NCBI GenBank assembly: GCA_944390765.1
Contig: CALXQM010000018.1
Coordinates: 1-64,000 of the forward strand
Length of the DNA stretch: 64,000 nt
Direction of reading: 5' to 3'
From: an uncultured Alphaproteobacteria bacterium
Lineage (GTDB): Bacteria; Pseudomonadota; Alphaproteobacteria; UBA3830
Position 1 is the first letter of the stretch; each line of letters opens with the position of its first letter. This document shows positions 1 through 8,882 of this stretch, piece by piece. Position numbers and translations under genes: made by a program. A model generated the notes under the pieces. The model did no database searches and was not told the DNA's origin. It saw only the letters and a list, made by a program, of their open reading frames with translations.

Positions 1-923
1 AGAGGTGGACATCGGAAAATATACCTTCTGTTGATATTTTATCTAATGCCATTGTAAATATTTTTAAAACTAATTCAGAAATAGCTTTTTCTATTTTAGC
101 AAGGGATTTAGATTTTGATAGATTTGGGATACCGATGGGATTTTTCTTAGAACAATCTCAAGGAAGTTTTGATCCTTTTTTAATAACTTTTTATTTGTAT
201 AAAGAACAATATGATATTGAAAATAGTAAACGATTTTTCTTATCATTAAGTCATTTTATAGAAAGATCAACTAAAAATGAATATTTTTATAATATATTGA
301 ATTCTATTTCTAAATGTTTAAAAGTTTTAATACATAATGAAGATTTTTCATATAATATTTTTACAACAATAATATCAATATTAGATGAAATATTTCCAAC
401 TAAAGAAGCATTGGAAATTAGAGCTGAAGAAATATCTGACAATACTGATTGGATAACTAATGATAATAAAATCCAAAATTTTCAGTTAATATTAGGAAAA
501 AATCAATACACAGATGAACAAAAAACCAATATAATCGAAAACAGTGTAGAGGTGCTGGACGTAATTTTAGAGAATTGTCAAGCTCCTAGAGATATTCCTT
601 TTTGTGCATATGAATTCATTGGGTCAATTATGTTGTCTGAGATTGCTGATATAGATTTCAAGGATAAAATTTTTGAAATATCGAAATTATGGAATCCTCA
701 GCATTATATTCCATTTTCTTTTTCTAAATATCTTTTTCCAATCATTGGAAATCGTTTGTTACATCTTGCATATGACGCAGAAGTAAGGGGATGGGGATCG
801 TTAGCTTTGGATAATTTTTATACAAAAATAGCTAATCATTTAAATATGTATCATTCAATATCTAGTCAAGATATAATTCAATTATATAACGAATCTTTTC
901 ATATTGAAGATAAAAAAATATAG
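1..923 (+). CDS. Hypothetical protein, 5' end outside window
   Basis: The reading frame is open from base 3, so the gene starts before the window; an internal ATG at 135 is not the likely start. About 306 codons are visible. The protein looks helical and soluble, rich in Ile, Asn, Asp and Phe, with no membrane segment in the visible part. I recognise no domain. It ends 37 bases before the ribosome site of the next gene on the same strand, so it may be cotranscribed with the two exported proteins downstream. Low GC and codon use match the neighbours. Confidence 0.7.
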   Translation, partial: RWTSENIPSVDILSNAIVNIFKTNSEIAFSILARDLDFDRFGIPMGFFLEQSQGSFDPFLITFYLYKEQYDIENSKRFFLSLSHFIERSTKNEYFYNILNSISKCLKVLIHNEDFSYNIFTTIISILDEIFPTKEALEIRAEEISDNTDWITNDNKIQNFQLILGKNQYTDEQKTNIIENSVEVLDVILENCQAPRDIPFCAYEFIGSIMLSEIADIDFKDKIFEISKLWNPQHYIPFSFSKYLFPIIGNRLLHLAYDAEVRGWGSLALDNFYTKIANHLNMYHSISSQDIIQLYNESFHIEDKKI

Positions 924-960
924 TATATAATTAAAATGTGTTATTTATGGAGGTAATATT

Positions 961-1497
961 ATGTTAAAAAAAATAAAAATTTCCCTTATTATTTGTCTTT
1001 TAATAATGAACAAAATAGGTTTTGCATTAATGATAGATAAAAATTCACTAGATGAAATAACTAGTAAATTGAATACTCACATAGGACAATGGTCTTCTCA
1101 AGAAGTAAATGATCTTTTAACAAATTATATTGATTTGAATAGAATTACATATAATTCTAAATTAGAGCATAAAGATGTTGTAAAGCAAGAAATGTTAGAA
1201 TATCCTAAAATAAAATTTTTAAATGATCCTGATGAAAAAGAAAGAATGCGCCAAACAGTGCAGGAGATTATCGAAAGTTTTAATAGTGATTTATTAGGAT
1301 TTGTTGAGACTGAAAAGCATACTTTTTTCTTTAAAGGATCTCCGATGAAAGAACTAGAAGATTTATGCATTCTTTATGATATAGATGAATTAACGCAGTT
1401 GGATGAAATCAAAAAATTAAAAGATTTTCTTCAAAAGAATGTAACAGATGCATATCCTAATGTTAAATTATTAATAGATACCTTGAATAAACATTAA
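961..1497 (+). CDS. Small exported protein of unknown function
   Basis: 178 residues. A good ribosome site (GGAGG, seven bases before the ATG) supports this start. Residues 1-23 form a signal peptide: a KK-K-K charged start, a hydrophobic core (SLIICLLIM) and a small-residue end near FALM. The rest is a charged, helical domain with no cysteines after the signal apart from one near the end. No family is recognised. The stop codon directly abuts the next exported protein, so the two are probably one transcript and translationally linked. Confidence 0.75.
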   Translation: MLKKIKISLIICLLIMNKIGFALMIDKNSLDEITSKLNTHIGQWSSQEVNDLLTNYIDLNRITYNSKLEHKDVVKQEMLEYPKIKFLNDPDEKERMRQTVQEIIESFNSDLLGFVETEKHTFFFKGSPMKELEDLCILYDIDELTQLDEIKKLKDFLQKNVTDAYPNVKLLIDTLNKH

Positions 1498-1509
1498 TTG
1501 AGTAAAGAT

Positions 1510-2541
1510 ATGAATAAATTTTTATGGTTAGTTTTAGTTTTAAATATATCAGCAATATTTGGTCAAAGTTTTCATAATGGAACAGTATATAATAGTTCTA
1601 AAAAACAAGAAAAATTATTTGAAATTATAAATAATTCATTAAAGCCTAAAAATGAAGTATCGTCTATAAAAGATGTATTTCAAGTTTTTAATGATAAATC
1701 ACCAATATGTGATCAGCATGTTAACTTGTTGTTTTGCAATAATTCACTATACATAAATAGATTTTTTCCAATACATAGAAAGTATGAATGTATTAATGTT
1801 TTAGGAAATGTATATCATTCTGTTCAAATACCAGATTTGTTAGGTTTTAAAAGAGAAGAAATCATAGCTCTAAATATTGTAAAAGAAAATATAAATGTTA
1901 TTAAAGTATCAGTTGAGAAAGATTACTTTTCTGTGAAAGATGCTTGGGAACATATAAAAAATATAAGAAATGAAGAAAAAAGGACTTTAATTATTAATGA
2001 AATAATTGATAAAGAAAAATATAATTGGCTTATACCTTATTATCAAAAATTACATGATTTTATAAATGCCGTATATATATTAGGATATGACGTTTCTGAT
2101 AAGCAATTTACAATTGAAATCCTAAGTAATATTTATTCATATGCTCAGATGCATTGTCAAAAATATATAAATGCTTTTGCTAGTTATATTTCTTTCTTCA
2201 ATACTGAAAATGGTGATAGTTTTAGACGAAAATTTGAAAAAGTTGAAAATAAATTGTTAAACTTAAAAAAAATTTGTTCTTTAAATGAATTTGCAAGATA
2301 TGCCCATACTGAATATATGTTGAAATTTGCAATTTTTAGAAAAGGTCAACAAATTGATAAAAATATATTTTTTATTTCTTATTATGATATGTGTGATAAT
2401 TGTGAAGAATTATGGGCAAATATAGCTAATGAAAATATTGTTGTAAATGTCGCTTCATTAATACCTTATCGTAATTCACGTAATAAAAAAAGAGAAAATT
2501 GTAATCCTAATCTAGAACTGGTATTTGAGGATAAAACATAA
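1510..2541 (+). CDS. Exported protein of unknown function, partner of upstream gene
   Basis: About 343 residues from the ATG at 1510. The open frame extends to a TTG at 1498, but the ATG is preferred because it begins a clean signal peptide (MNKFLWLVLVLNISAIFG). The mature part has a cysteine-containing N-terminal segment (CDQHVNLLFC) and a mainly helical, lysine-rich body with several tyrosines. No domain is recognised. It follows the 961-1497 gene with almost no gap, giving a tandem pair of exported orphans. An envelope or host-directed role is inference only. Confidence 0.7.
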   Translation: MNKFLWLVLVLNISAIFGQSFHNGTVYNSSKKQEKLFEIINNSLKPKNEVSSIKDVFQVFNDKSPICDQHVNLLFCNNSLYINRFFPIHRKYECINVLGNVYHSVQIPDLLGFKREEIIALNIVKENINVIKVSVEKDYFSVKDAWEHIKNIRNEEKRTLIINEIIDKEKYNWLIPYYQKLHDFINAVYILGYDVSDKQFTIEILSNIYSYAQMHCQKYINAFASYISFFNTENGDSFRRKFEKVENKLLNLKKICSLNEFARYAHTEYMLKFAIFRKGQQIDKNIFFISYYDMCDNCEELWANIANENIVVNVASLIPYRNSRNKKRENCNPNLELVFEDKT

Positions 2542-2550
2542 TATAACTAT

Positions 2551-2572
2551 TGTAAAATAATTCCATTTTACG
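2551..2572. terminator. Weak AT-rich hairpin between convergent genes
   Basis: TGTAAAAT at 2551-2558 pairs with ATTTTACG at 2565-2572 around a six-base loop, with one G-T pair. It lies between the convergent ends at 2541 and 2594. The stem is nearly all A-T and the following T run is interrupted, so termination is only plausible. Confidence 0.35.
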
Positions 2573-2593
2573 ATTTTGAGTTGATCATTTTTA

Positions 2594-3670
2594 TTATCTC
2601 ACAAACTGATTGTTCATGTTATTAGGAACTCTTTGTTGCATCATAGTTTGTTGGCGGAGCATTTGAGGACTCATTTGGTTCTGAGGCATTATATTTTGTT
2701 GAGGTATTTGCTGTTGTCCTTGAAGTTGAGGATTTATATTATTCAGATTTCTTTGTTGTATTATATTTTGAGTTGCTTGTTGATTCATGATGCTTGATTG
2801 TTGAGGATTTTGCATTCCTTGTTGATTAGATAAAGAATATTGTCCTTGGTTGTAATAGTTTTGAGTATTATTAATATTATTAAAATTTTGCTGAGTATTT
2901 CTTATCGCTTCAGTCTGCAAAGCATTAAGTTGCATATTATCAATTTCTGGTATATTTTTTTCTTCATTTTCAGGTAAAGCGTCGGAATCTTCAGAGGTTT
3001 TTAACATAAGATCTTCTACATGAGATGGAGTTGTGTCAATAACCTTAGCTTCTGAAAAATCATGTTGTTTAAGCCAGTTAGTAAGTTTTTTGGCATTATC
3101 TAATTTTTTAAATGGTCCACAGAATACATATGATTCATCGGTATTAGTTTTAGATTGTTCTACATGTATTTTGTATCCTTTGCTGGTTAATAGTTTTTGT
3201 ACTTGTAAAGCAATGTTATTTTTAAAATAACCGATGAAAACTATTGTTTTCCCTTGTAAACTATCGGGATTTTGCTTTGTTGGATATTGAATTATTGATT
3301 CAGTCTTCTGTATGGAACAATTGTCATGTTCTGTATGAGACGATATTATTTCTCTTAATAAAGATTCAGAAGATATATTTGTGTTTGAAATACTTGGTCT
3401 TGTTATTGATGTTTTTTCAGGTTGCGTTCCCGAAGATAGAATTTTTAATATTTTATCTGAAATAGATTCTGATTTGGCTCGTATAGTAGATTCAACAGAT
3501 TCTGGAGATATTTTTTTCCCTTCTGCATCTTTATCTTGAGAAAGGTTTTTTTCTGTTTTTTCTGAAAATAAAGATGGAATTGTGCTTCCAGTAAAAAATC
3601 CAGCACAAAAGAATAATGCTCCTAAAGTGATTAAAACTATTGCTCCAAGTATTACTACAATCTTATTCAT
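2594..3670 (-). CDS. Membrane-anchored SPOR-like protein with Q/N-rich tail
   Basis: 358 residues. Residues 5-30 form one transmembrane segment, placing the rest in the periplasm. Residues about 40-130 are a Ser/Lys/Glu-rich linker. Residues about 140-212 resemble a SPOR domain: a beta strand (TIVFIGYF), a helix, then VFCGPFKKLDNAKKLTNWL, like the Y-x-V-x-x-GPF pattern of SPOR proteins that bind denuded septal peptidoglycan. The last 110 residues are extremely rich in Gln and Asn (QGQQQIPQQN) with Met-Pro repeats. A GGATGG site precedes the ATG. A role in cell division or wall binding is inferred from the SPOR-like part. The gene is divergent from glmU. Confidence 0.65.
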   Translation of the reverse strand: MNKIVVILGAIVLITLGALFFCAGFFTGSTIPSLFSEKTEKNLSQDKDAEGKKISPESVESTIRAKSESISDKILKILSSGTQPEKTSITRPSISNTNISSESLLREIISSHTEHDNCSIQKTESIIQYPTKQNPDSLQGKTIVFIGYFKNNIALQVQKLLTSKGYKIHVEQSKTNTDESYVFCGPFKKLDNAKKLTNWLKQHDFSEAKVIDTTPSHVEDLMLKTSEDSDALPENEEKNIPEIDNMQLNALQTEAIRNTQQNFNNINNTQNYYNQGQYSLSNQQGMQNPQQSSIMNQQATQNIIQQRNLNNINPQLQGQQQIPQQNIMPQNQMSPQMLRQQTMMQQRVPNNMNNQFVR

Positions 3671-3786
3671 AATTTTCCATCCAATATCTGTATTATTGAA
3701 AAAAAACAGATATAATAGGCTATGTTATAAAGTAGTTTATCAATAAAAGGTTTACGATACGTAAATTTGAAGTGGAGTTTTAATAA

Positions 3787-5139
3787 ATGTACAATGATTT
3801 TCATGAAGAACCAAAATCAGTTATAATTTTAGCTGCAGGAGATGGCTCAAGATTAAAATCATCTACTCCAAAAATTTTTCATAAAATAGGAGGACTTTCA
3901 CTTGTTGAACATGTGATCAAAACATCTGGTGAAATTAATCCACAGGAAATCGTACTAGTTTTAAAACCGCAATATGAATCATTTAAATTGGAAATTAATT
4001 TAGACGTAAAAAAATCATTTCAGCATAAGCCAATGGGTACTGGTGATGCTGTGAAGTTTGGATTAGAAAAACTTACTAAAAGAGATGAAGGTTGGGTTTA
4101 CATTTTGTATGGTGATATTCCTTTAATTTCTTCCAAAAGTTTACAAGCTATGTATGAAATTGCAAAACAAAATACCAATACAGCTGTAGTTGTTTTAGCT
4201 TTTGATTCTAGCGATTCTAATGATTTAGGAAAATTAGAGGCTTCTGATAAGCCGGGTGAGATAAAAAGTATTATTGAAGCTAAAGATATAAATGATAATA
4301 GTAAAATCATTCCTCTTTGCAATGCGGGTTTATTAGTTAGAAGAGATATTTTAAATAAGCTATTAAGCTTATTAAAACCAAGTAAGATAACAAATGAAAT
4401 TTATATTACTGAAATCGTTAAATTGGCATATGAATACGGATATATTAATAAATATTATCAAGCATCTAAAGAGGAATTATCTGGTGTAAATACTCGTTCT
4501 GAAATGGCGCAACTTGAACGATATTTCCAAGATAAAATGAGAAAACAATGTTTAGATAATGGCGTTACATTAATATCTCCTGAAACGGTTTTCTTTTCTT
4601 ATGATACAGAAATTGAAACTGATGTTATTATACATCCATATGTTGTTTTTGGTAAAGGAGTTAAAGTCTGTTCAGGTTCGGAAATAGAATCTTTTTGTTC
4701 AATAGAAGGGGCTGTTATTCACAAATCAAGTATTGGTCCATTTGCTAGATTACGTAAAGGAAGCAAAATTTGTTCAAATGCGAAAATTGGTAATTTTGTT
4801 GAGGTAAAAAATAGTATTATAGGTGAAAAATCAAAGGTAAATCATTTAACTTATATTGGAGACAGTTCCGTTGGTCATGATACTAACATAGGAGCGGGGA
4901 CTATTACATGTAATTATGATGGATTTAAAAAGTTCAAAACAGAAATTGGAGATAATGTATTTATCGGATCTAATTCTGCTTTAGTTGCTCCAGTAAAAAT
5001 TGATGATGGTGCTATAATTGGAGCAGGTAGTGTTATTACTAAAGATGTGAGTACTAATTCACTATCGATTGCTCGTGGAAAGCAAAAGAATATTGAAAAA
5101 TGGGCTTGGAACTTTAGAGAATCAAGGAAAAATAAATAA
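3787..5139 (+). CDS. glmU: Bifunctional GlmU (uridylyltransferase / acetyltransferase)
   Basis: 450 residues, a normal family length. GlmU acetylates glucosamine-1-phosphate and then transfers UMP to give UDP-N-acetylglucosamine, the precursor of peptidoglycan and lipid A. The N-terminal nucleotidyltransferase carries LAAGDGSRLKS near residue 15 and GDIPLIS near residue 109. The C-terminal half is a left-handed beta-helix of hexapeptide repeats, with NHLTYIGDSSVG and GAGTITCNYDG, typical of the acetyl-CoA site. A GTGGAG ribosome site precedes the ATG. Its stop shares one base with the start of glmS (TAATG), so the two are translationally coupled and supply one pathway. Confidence 0.97.
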   Translation: MYNDFHEEPKSVIILAAGDGSRLKSSTPKIFHKIGGLSLVEHVIKTSGEINPQEIVLVLKPQYESFKLEINLDVKKSFQHKPMGTGDAVKFGLEKLTKRDEGWVYILYGDIPLISSKSLQAMYEIAKQNTNTAVVVLAFDSSDSNDLGKLEASDKPGEIKSIIEAKDINDNSKIIPLCNAGLLVRRDILNKLLSLLKPSKITNEIYITEIVKLAYEYGYINKYYQASKEELSGVNTRSEMAQLERYFQDKMRKQCLDNGVTLISPETVFFSYDTEIETDVIIHPYVVFGKGVKVCSGSEIESFCSIEGAVIHKSSIGPFARLRKGSKICSNAKIGNFVEVKNSIIGEKSKVNHLTYIGDSSVGHDTNIGAGTITCNYDGFKKFKTEIGDNVFIGSNSALVAPVKIDDGAIIGAGSVITKDVSTNSLSIARGKQKNIEKWAWNFRESRKNK

Positions 5140-6902
5140 TGTGTGGCATTATTGGAATAATTAGTAGAAATAATCAAAATATTGTTCCGAATATAATAGA
5201 TAGTTTAGAAAAATTAGAATATAGAGGATATGATTCTGCAGGAATTGCTGTAATAAATAATAATGGAAAAATCTTACGTGAAAGAGCTGTTGGTAAACTC
5301 AATAATTTAAAAAATAAAATATCGTTAAATCCTATAAATGGTACTATAGGGATAGGGCATACTAGATGGGCAACACACGGCAAGCCTACGGAAGAAAATG
5401 CTCATCCTATGATGTCTACTAATATTGCCTTAGTTCATAATGGTATTATTGAAAATTATGAACAAATAAAAAATAATTTAATTGCACAGGGGTATAAATT
5501 TACTTCACAAACTGATACTGAAGCTGTCGTACTTTATCTTCAATCCGAGATAGATAAAGGTGTTTCTCCAAGAGAGGCCTTTAGAAATATGTTACAAATT
5601 GTTGAAGGTACATATGCTTTTGTCGCAATATTTGATTTGATGCCAAATATTCTTTTTTGCGCTAAAAATAAAAGTCCAATGGCTATTGGCTTTGGTCAAA
5701 ATATGTGCGTTGGTTCTGATGCAAGCTCAATTTCCGGTAGTTGTGATGAGATTGTTTATTTAGATGATGGAGATTATGCTGAAATTTCTAAAGACAATGT
5801 TGAATTTTTCAATTTAGATTTTTACTCAATTCAGAAAGAAAAAATAAAAGTTACTGATGATTTAGTGAATTGTGGAAAAGGAAATTATGAACATTATATG
5901 TTTAAAGAAATTATGGAACAACCAAGTGCGATTCGTAAAACTATTCAAGCTAATACAATTAGTTTCAATTTTTTTGATGATATTTCAAGGATATTAATAT
6001 TAGCATGCGGGACTTCTTATCATGCAGGAATGGTCGCTCGTTATTGGTTTGAAAGGTATTTAAATATTCCAACAAATGTTGAGATTGCATCAGAATACAG
6101 ATATCGTTCTCCAATTATTGAAGACAATACTTTATTAATAGCTATAACACAATCCGGAGAAACTATAGATACTTTAGAAGCAATAGAATATATTAAAGAG
6201 CATAATCATACATGTAAAGTTTTAGCTATCGCTAATGTAAAAAATAGCGCTATTTCTAGGGTAGCTGATTTTGTGTTTTATACTGAAGCAGGGATAGAGA
6301 TAGGGGTAGCTTCGACTAAAGCTTTTACTTCTCAATTAACAGTTTTAGCAATGTTGGCATTTTGTAAGCATCAATATTTATTAGATAATTTAAGAAATTT
6401 ACCTACCATCTGTGAAGGAGTGCTATGTTTAGAAGATAAAATTTATAATTTGGCTCAAAATATTCAAAATGCTATGAGCGTTATATATTTAGGAAGGGAT
6501 AATTTGTATCCTATTGCATTAGAGGGAGCTTTAAAGTTAAAAGAAATTTCATATATTCATGCAGAAGGATTCGCCGCTGGAGAAATGAAACATGGCCCTA
6601 TAGCTTTAATAAATGATGAAATGCCTGTCTTATGCCTGTGTCCTTCAGGGAGAATGTTTAGTAAAATGTTTTCTAATATCCAAGTTGCTCAAGCAAGAGG
6701 ACAAAATATTGTAGTTTTTACAGATGATAAAGGGGCATTACTTTTCGATTGTAATACTGTTGTATTACCAGATATATGCGAAGAACTAGCTCCAATTTTA
6801 TATTCTATTCCTTTACAGTTATTAGCATATAGGGTTACTGTTCTTCGCGGAGAAGATGTAGATAAACCTAGAAATTTGGCTAAATCAGTTACAGTGGAGT
6901 GA
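5139..6902 (+). CDS. glmS: Glucosamine-6-phosphate synthase (isomerizing)
   Basis: 587 residues. GlmS makes glucosamine-6-phosphate from fructose-6-phosphate and glutamine. The protein starts MCGIIG, so Cys2 becomes the N-terminal nucleophile of the glutaminase domain (residues 1-230). Two SIS sugar-isomerase domains follow, with ACGTSYHAG and TQSGETIDT around residues 288-350, and the family C-terminus DKPRNLAKSVTVE is intact. The start overlaps the glmU stop by one base. There is therefore no leader that could hold a glmS ribozyme, so control must act elsewhere. Confidence 0.97.
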   Translation: MCGIIGIISRNNQNIVPNIIDSLEKLEYRGYDSAGIAVINNNGKILRERAVGKLNNLKNKISLNPINGTIGIGHTRWATHGKPTEENAHPMMSTNIALVHNGIIENYEQIKNNLIAQGYKFTSQTDTEAVVLYLQSEIDKGVSPREAFRNMLQIVEGTYAFVAIFDLMPNILFCAKNKSPMAIGFGQNMCVGSDASSISGSCDEIVYLDDGDYAEISKDNVEFFNLDFYSIQKEKIKVTDDLVNCGKGNYEHYMFKEIMEQPSAIRKTIQANTISFNFFDDISRILILACGTSYHAGMVARYWFERYLNIPTNVEIASEYRYRSPIIEDNTLLIAITQSGETIDTLEAIEYIKEHNHTCKVLAIANVKNSAISRVADFVFYTEAGIEIGVASTKAFTSQLTVLAMLAFCKHQYLLDNLRNLPTICEGVLCLEDKIYNLAQNIQNAMSVIYLGRDNLYPIALEGALKLKEISYIHAEGFAAGEMKHGPIALINDEMPVLCLCPSGRMFSKMFSNIQVAQARGQNIVVFTDDKGALLFDCNTVVLPDICEELAPILYSIPLQLLAYRVTVLRGEDVDKPRNLAKSVTVE

Positions 6903-6906
6903 TATT

Positions 6907-7857
6907 ATGAATTCAGATTTAGAATATGCAAAGTCAGTTTTAAAACAAGAAATTACAGGGCTTGAGTCTATGTATTGGGCTTTGGATAATAATTTTGTTT
7001 TGGCTGTTGATCTTATTTATAAAAAAAAGGATGGTCATGTTATAGTTTCTGGAATAGGAAAGCCAGGACATATCGGTAGAAAGATTTCTGCAACGTTATC
7101 ATCTTTAGGAACTCCTTCATTTTTTTTGCATCCTGCAGAAGCAAGCCATGGAGATTTAGGTGAAATTTCTAAAAAAGATATTCTATTAGTTTTATCTTTA
7201 TCTGGAAATACATCAGAATTAATTCCTATGCTGGCTTACGCAAATCGTTTTGGTATAGACGTGGTAGGTATTACATCTAATTCTGATAGTATTTTAGCAA
7301 AATCATCAAATGCTGTTATTTTGATGCCGAAAATTGATGAAGCCTGTCCTTATAATTTAGCTCCAACTACGACAACGACAATGATGTTAGCGGTAGGAGA
7401 TGCAATAGCATTATCATTGTTACGTAAGAAAGAGTTCTCTAGAGATGATTTTAAGAACTTTCATCCCGGAGGAGCGTTAGGAAAAAGATTACTTAAAGTT
7501 TCGGATTTAATGCATACTGATATTCCTAAAGTACAATTAAATGATTTGATGAAAGATGTTTTAATTGAAATGACTAAAAAATCTTTTGGTTGTACTTGTG
7601 TTGTGAATGATGAAGGCAAAATTGCGGGAATCATTACTGATGGAGATTTGCGCAGAAAGATTGATGATAAATTTTTAGAAAGAAAAGCTAAAGATATTAT
7701 GAGTTTACATCCAAAAACTGTTTCTGAAGATATGTTTGCTCAAGAAGCAACTAAATTAATGAATAAATATCAAATAACAAGTCTGTTTGTTTGTAAAGAT
7801 GATAAGCCTTATGGAATTTTACATATTCATGATTGTTTAAGGATGGGTCTTGTATAA
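6907..7857 (+). CDS. kdsD: Arabinose-5-phosphate isomerase (KdsD/KpsF type)
   Basis: 316 residues. It interconverts ribulose-5-phosphate and arabinose-5-phosphate, the first step toward Kdo for LPS. The N-terminal SIS domain has the family signature GIGKPGHIGRKISATL and HPAEASHGDLGE. Two CBS domains follow (about 205-315), with LMHTDIPKV and DIMSLHPKTV. A GTGGAG ribosome site lies seven bases before the ATG. It starts four bases after glmS ends and overlaps lptC by eight bases, so it belongs to the same transcript. In the enterobacterial cluster kdsC comes next; here it is absent. Confidence 0.95.
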   Translation: MNSDLEYAKSVLKQEITGLESMYWALDNNFVLAVDLIYKKKDGHVIVSGIGKPGHIGRKISATLSSLGTPSFFLHPAEASHGDLGEISKKDILLVLSLSGNTSELIPMLAYANRFGIDVVGITSNSDSILAKSSNAVILMPKIDEACPYNLAPTTTTTMMLAVGDAIALSLLRKKEFSRDDFKNFHPGGALGKRLLKVSDLMHTDIPKVQLNDLMKDVLIEMTKKSFGCTCVVNDEGKIAGIITDGDLRRKIDDKFLERKAKDIMSLHPKTVSEDMFAQEATKLMNKYQITSLFVCKDDKPYGILHIHDCLRMGLV

Positions 7858-8881
7858 TAGAAGAAGAAAAATAAGGTTAATTGCGGGAACATTTATTGTT
7901 TTAGCATGTTTAATTTGTTTCAAAATTCTATATTCTGTATTAACTGCCAATAATATTTATTATAAAAATAATTTAAAAAATAATTCTGTAAATTCTTTTT
8001 CTGATATTACATATAAATCTTATGAAAATAATAAAAGTAATGTATTTATAAAATCTTCCGAAGTAACAGAAGAAAATAATGGTATTATCAATTTTAAAAA
8101 TTTAATTTCTACTTTTAAAATATCAAAGGAAGAAACTGCGACAATATCATCGGACAAATCACAAGCTTTAACAAGAAATGCTAAACAGTGTGAATTTATT
8201 GGAAATGTAAAGTTATCTACTGAGAATGGCTTGTTTGTAGAAACTGAAAAGCTTTTTGTAGATTTTAATAAGAATATAGCATACGGAAATTATCCCATAC
8301 AAATTACTCAAGATAATGTAAAATTAACCGCTCAACAAAAATGTTTTTTTGATATGGATGGTAAAAAGATTATTTTAACAGGGCAAGTTAAAGGTTATAT
8401 AAATGAAGATTTAGTTATTGCAGATAAAATGGAAATAGAATTTGGAGATGTTTTAGGTAATGATTTAAAAAAAGTAAAGGCATTCGGTCATCCTTTATAT
8501 AAAACTTATCAATATTCTTTAAAAGCGGTAGAGCGTATTGAATATAGTAGATGTAAAGTGGAAGCACATAATAATGTAATTTTAAAATATAAAGAAAAAG
8601 GAAAGATTTATGATGTTAAAGCTAATCATTTATTCGGCGATATAAAGGGGAATACATTAAATAAAATTTGGGGAGAGGGTGATTTCATCATTAAGACGGA
8701 TTCTTATATTATTAAAGGGAATAAAGGAACTTTATTCGATAATATTTTGACCGTGAACGATAATGTCACTATATTAAATAACAAAAATACGATTATTTGT
8801 GAAAGTGCTATGTTGAATACTAACACCAATGAGCTAAAAATTTATAAGTCTAAAGGATTGGTATCTGCAAAGGAAAAATGA
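7850..8881 (+). CDS. lptC: LptC-LptA-like fusion, LPS transport bridge
   Basis: 343 residues from a TTG at 7850 with an AAGGATGGG ribosome site overlapping the end of kdsD. Residues 10-30 form a transmembrane anchor. Residues about 60-190 match LptC in layout, with ATISSDKSQALTRNAK-type beta-jellyroll strands. Residues about 190-335 repeat OstA/LptA-like strands (ADKMEIEFG, VKANHLFGDIKG, VTILNNKNTIICESA). LptC alone is about 190 residues and LptA about 160-180, so the length fits a fusion that would bridge inner to outer membrane in one chain. lptB follows after one base, and no separate lptA is present. The fusion is inferred from length and strand patterns. Confidence 0.8.
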   Translation: MYNRRRKIRLIAGTFIVLACLICFKILYSVLTANNIYYKNNLKNNSVNSFSDITYKSYENNKSNVFIKSSEVTEENNGIINFKNLISTFKISKEETATISSDKSQALTRNAKQCEFIGNVKLSTENGLFVETEKLFVDFNKNIAYGNYPIQITQDNVKLTAQQKCFFDMDGKKIILTGQVKGYINEDLVIADKMEIEFGDVLGNDLKKVKAFGHPLYKTYQYSLKAVERIEYSRCKVEAHNNVILKYKEKGKIYDVKANHLFGDIKGNTLNKIWGEGDFIIKTDSYIIKGNKGTLFDNILTVNDNVTILNNKNTIICESAMLNTNTNELKIYKSKGLVSAKEK

Positions 8882-8882
8882 A

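Noticed and set aside
5100-5139. glmS ribozyme or riboswitch before glmS
   Set aside because: glmS starts on the last base of glmU, leaving no leader.
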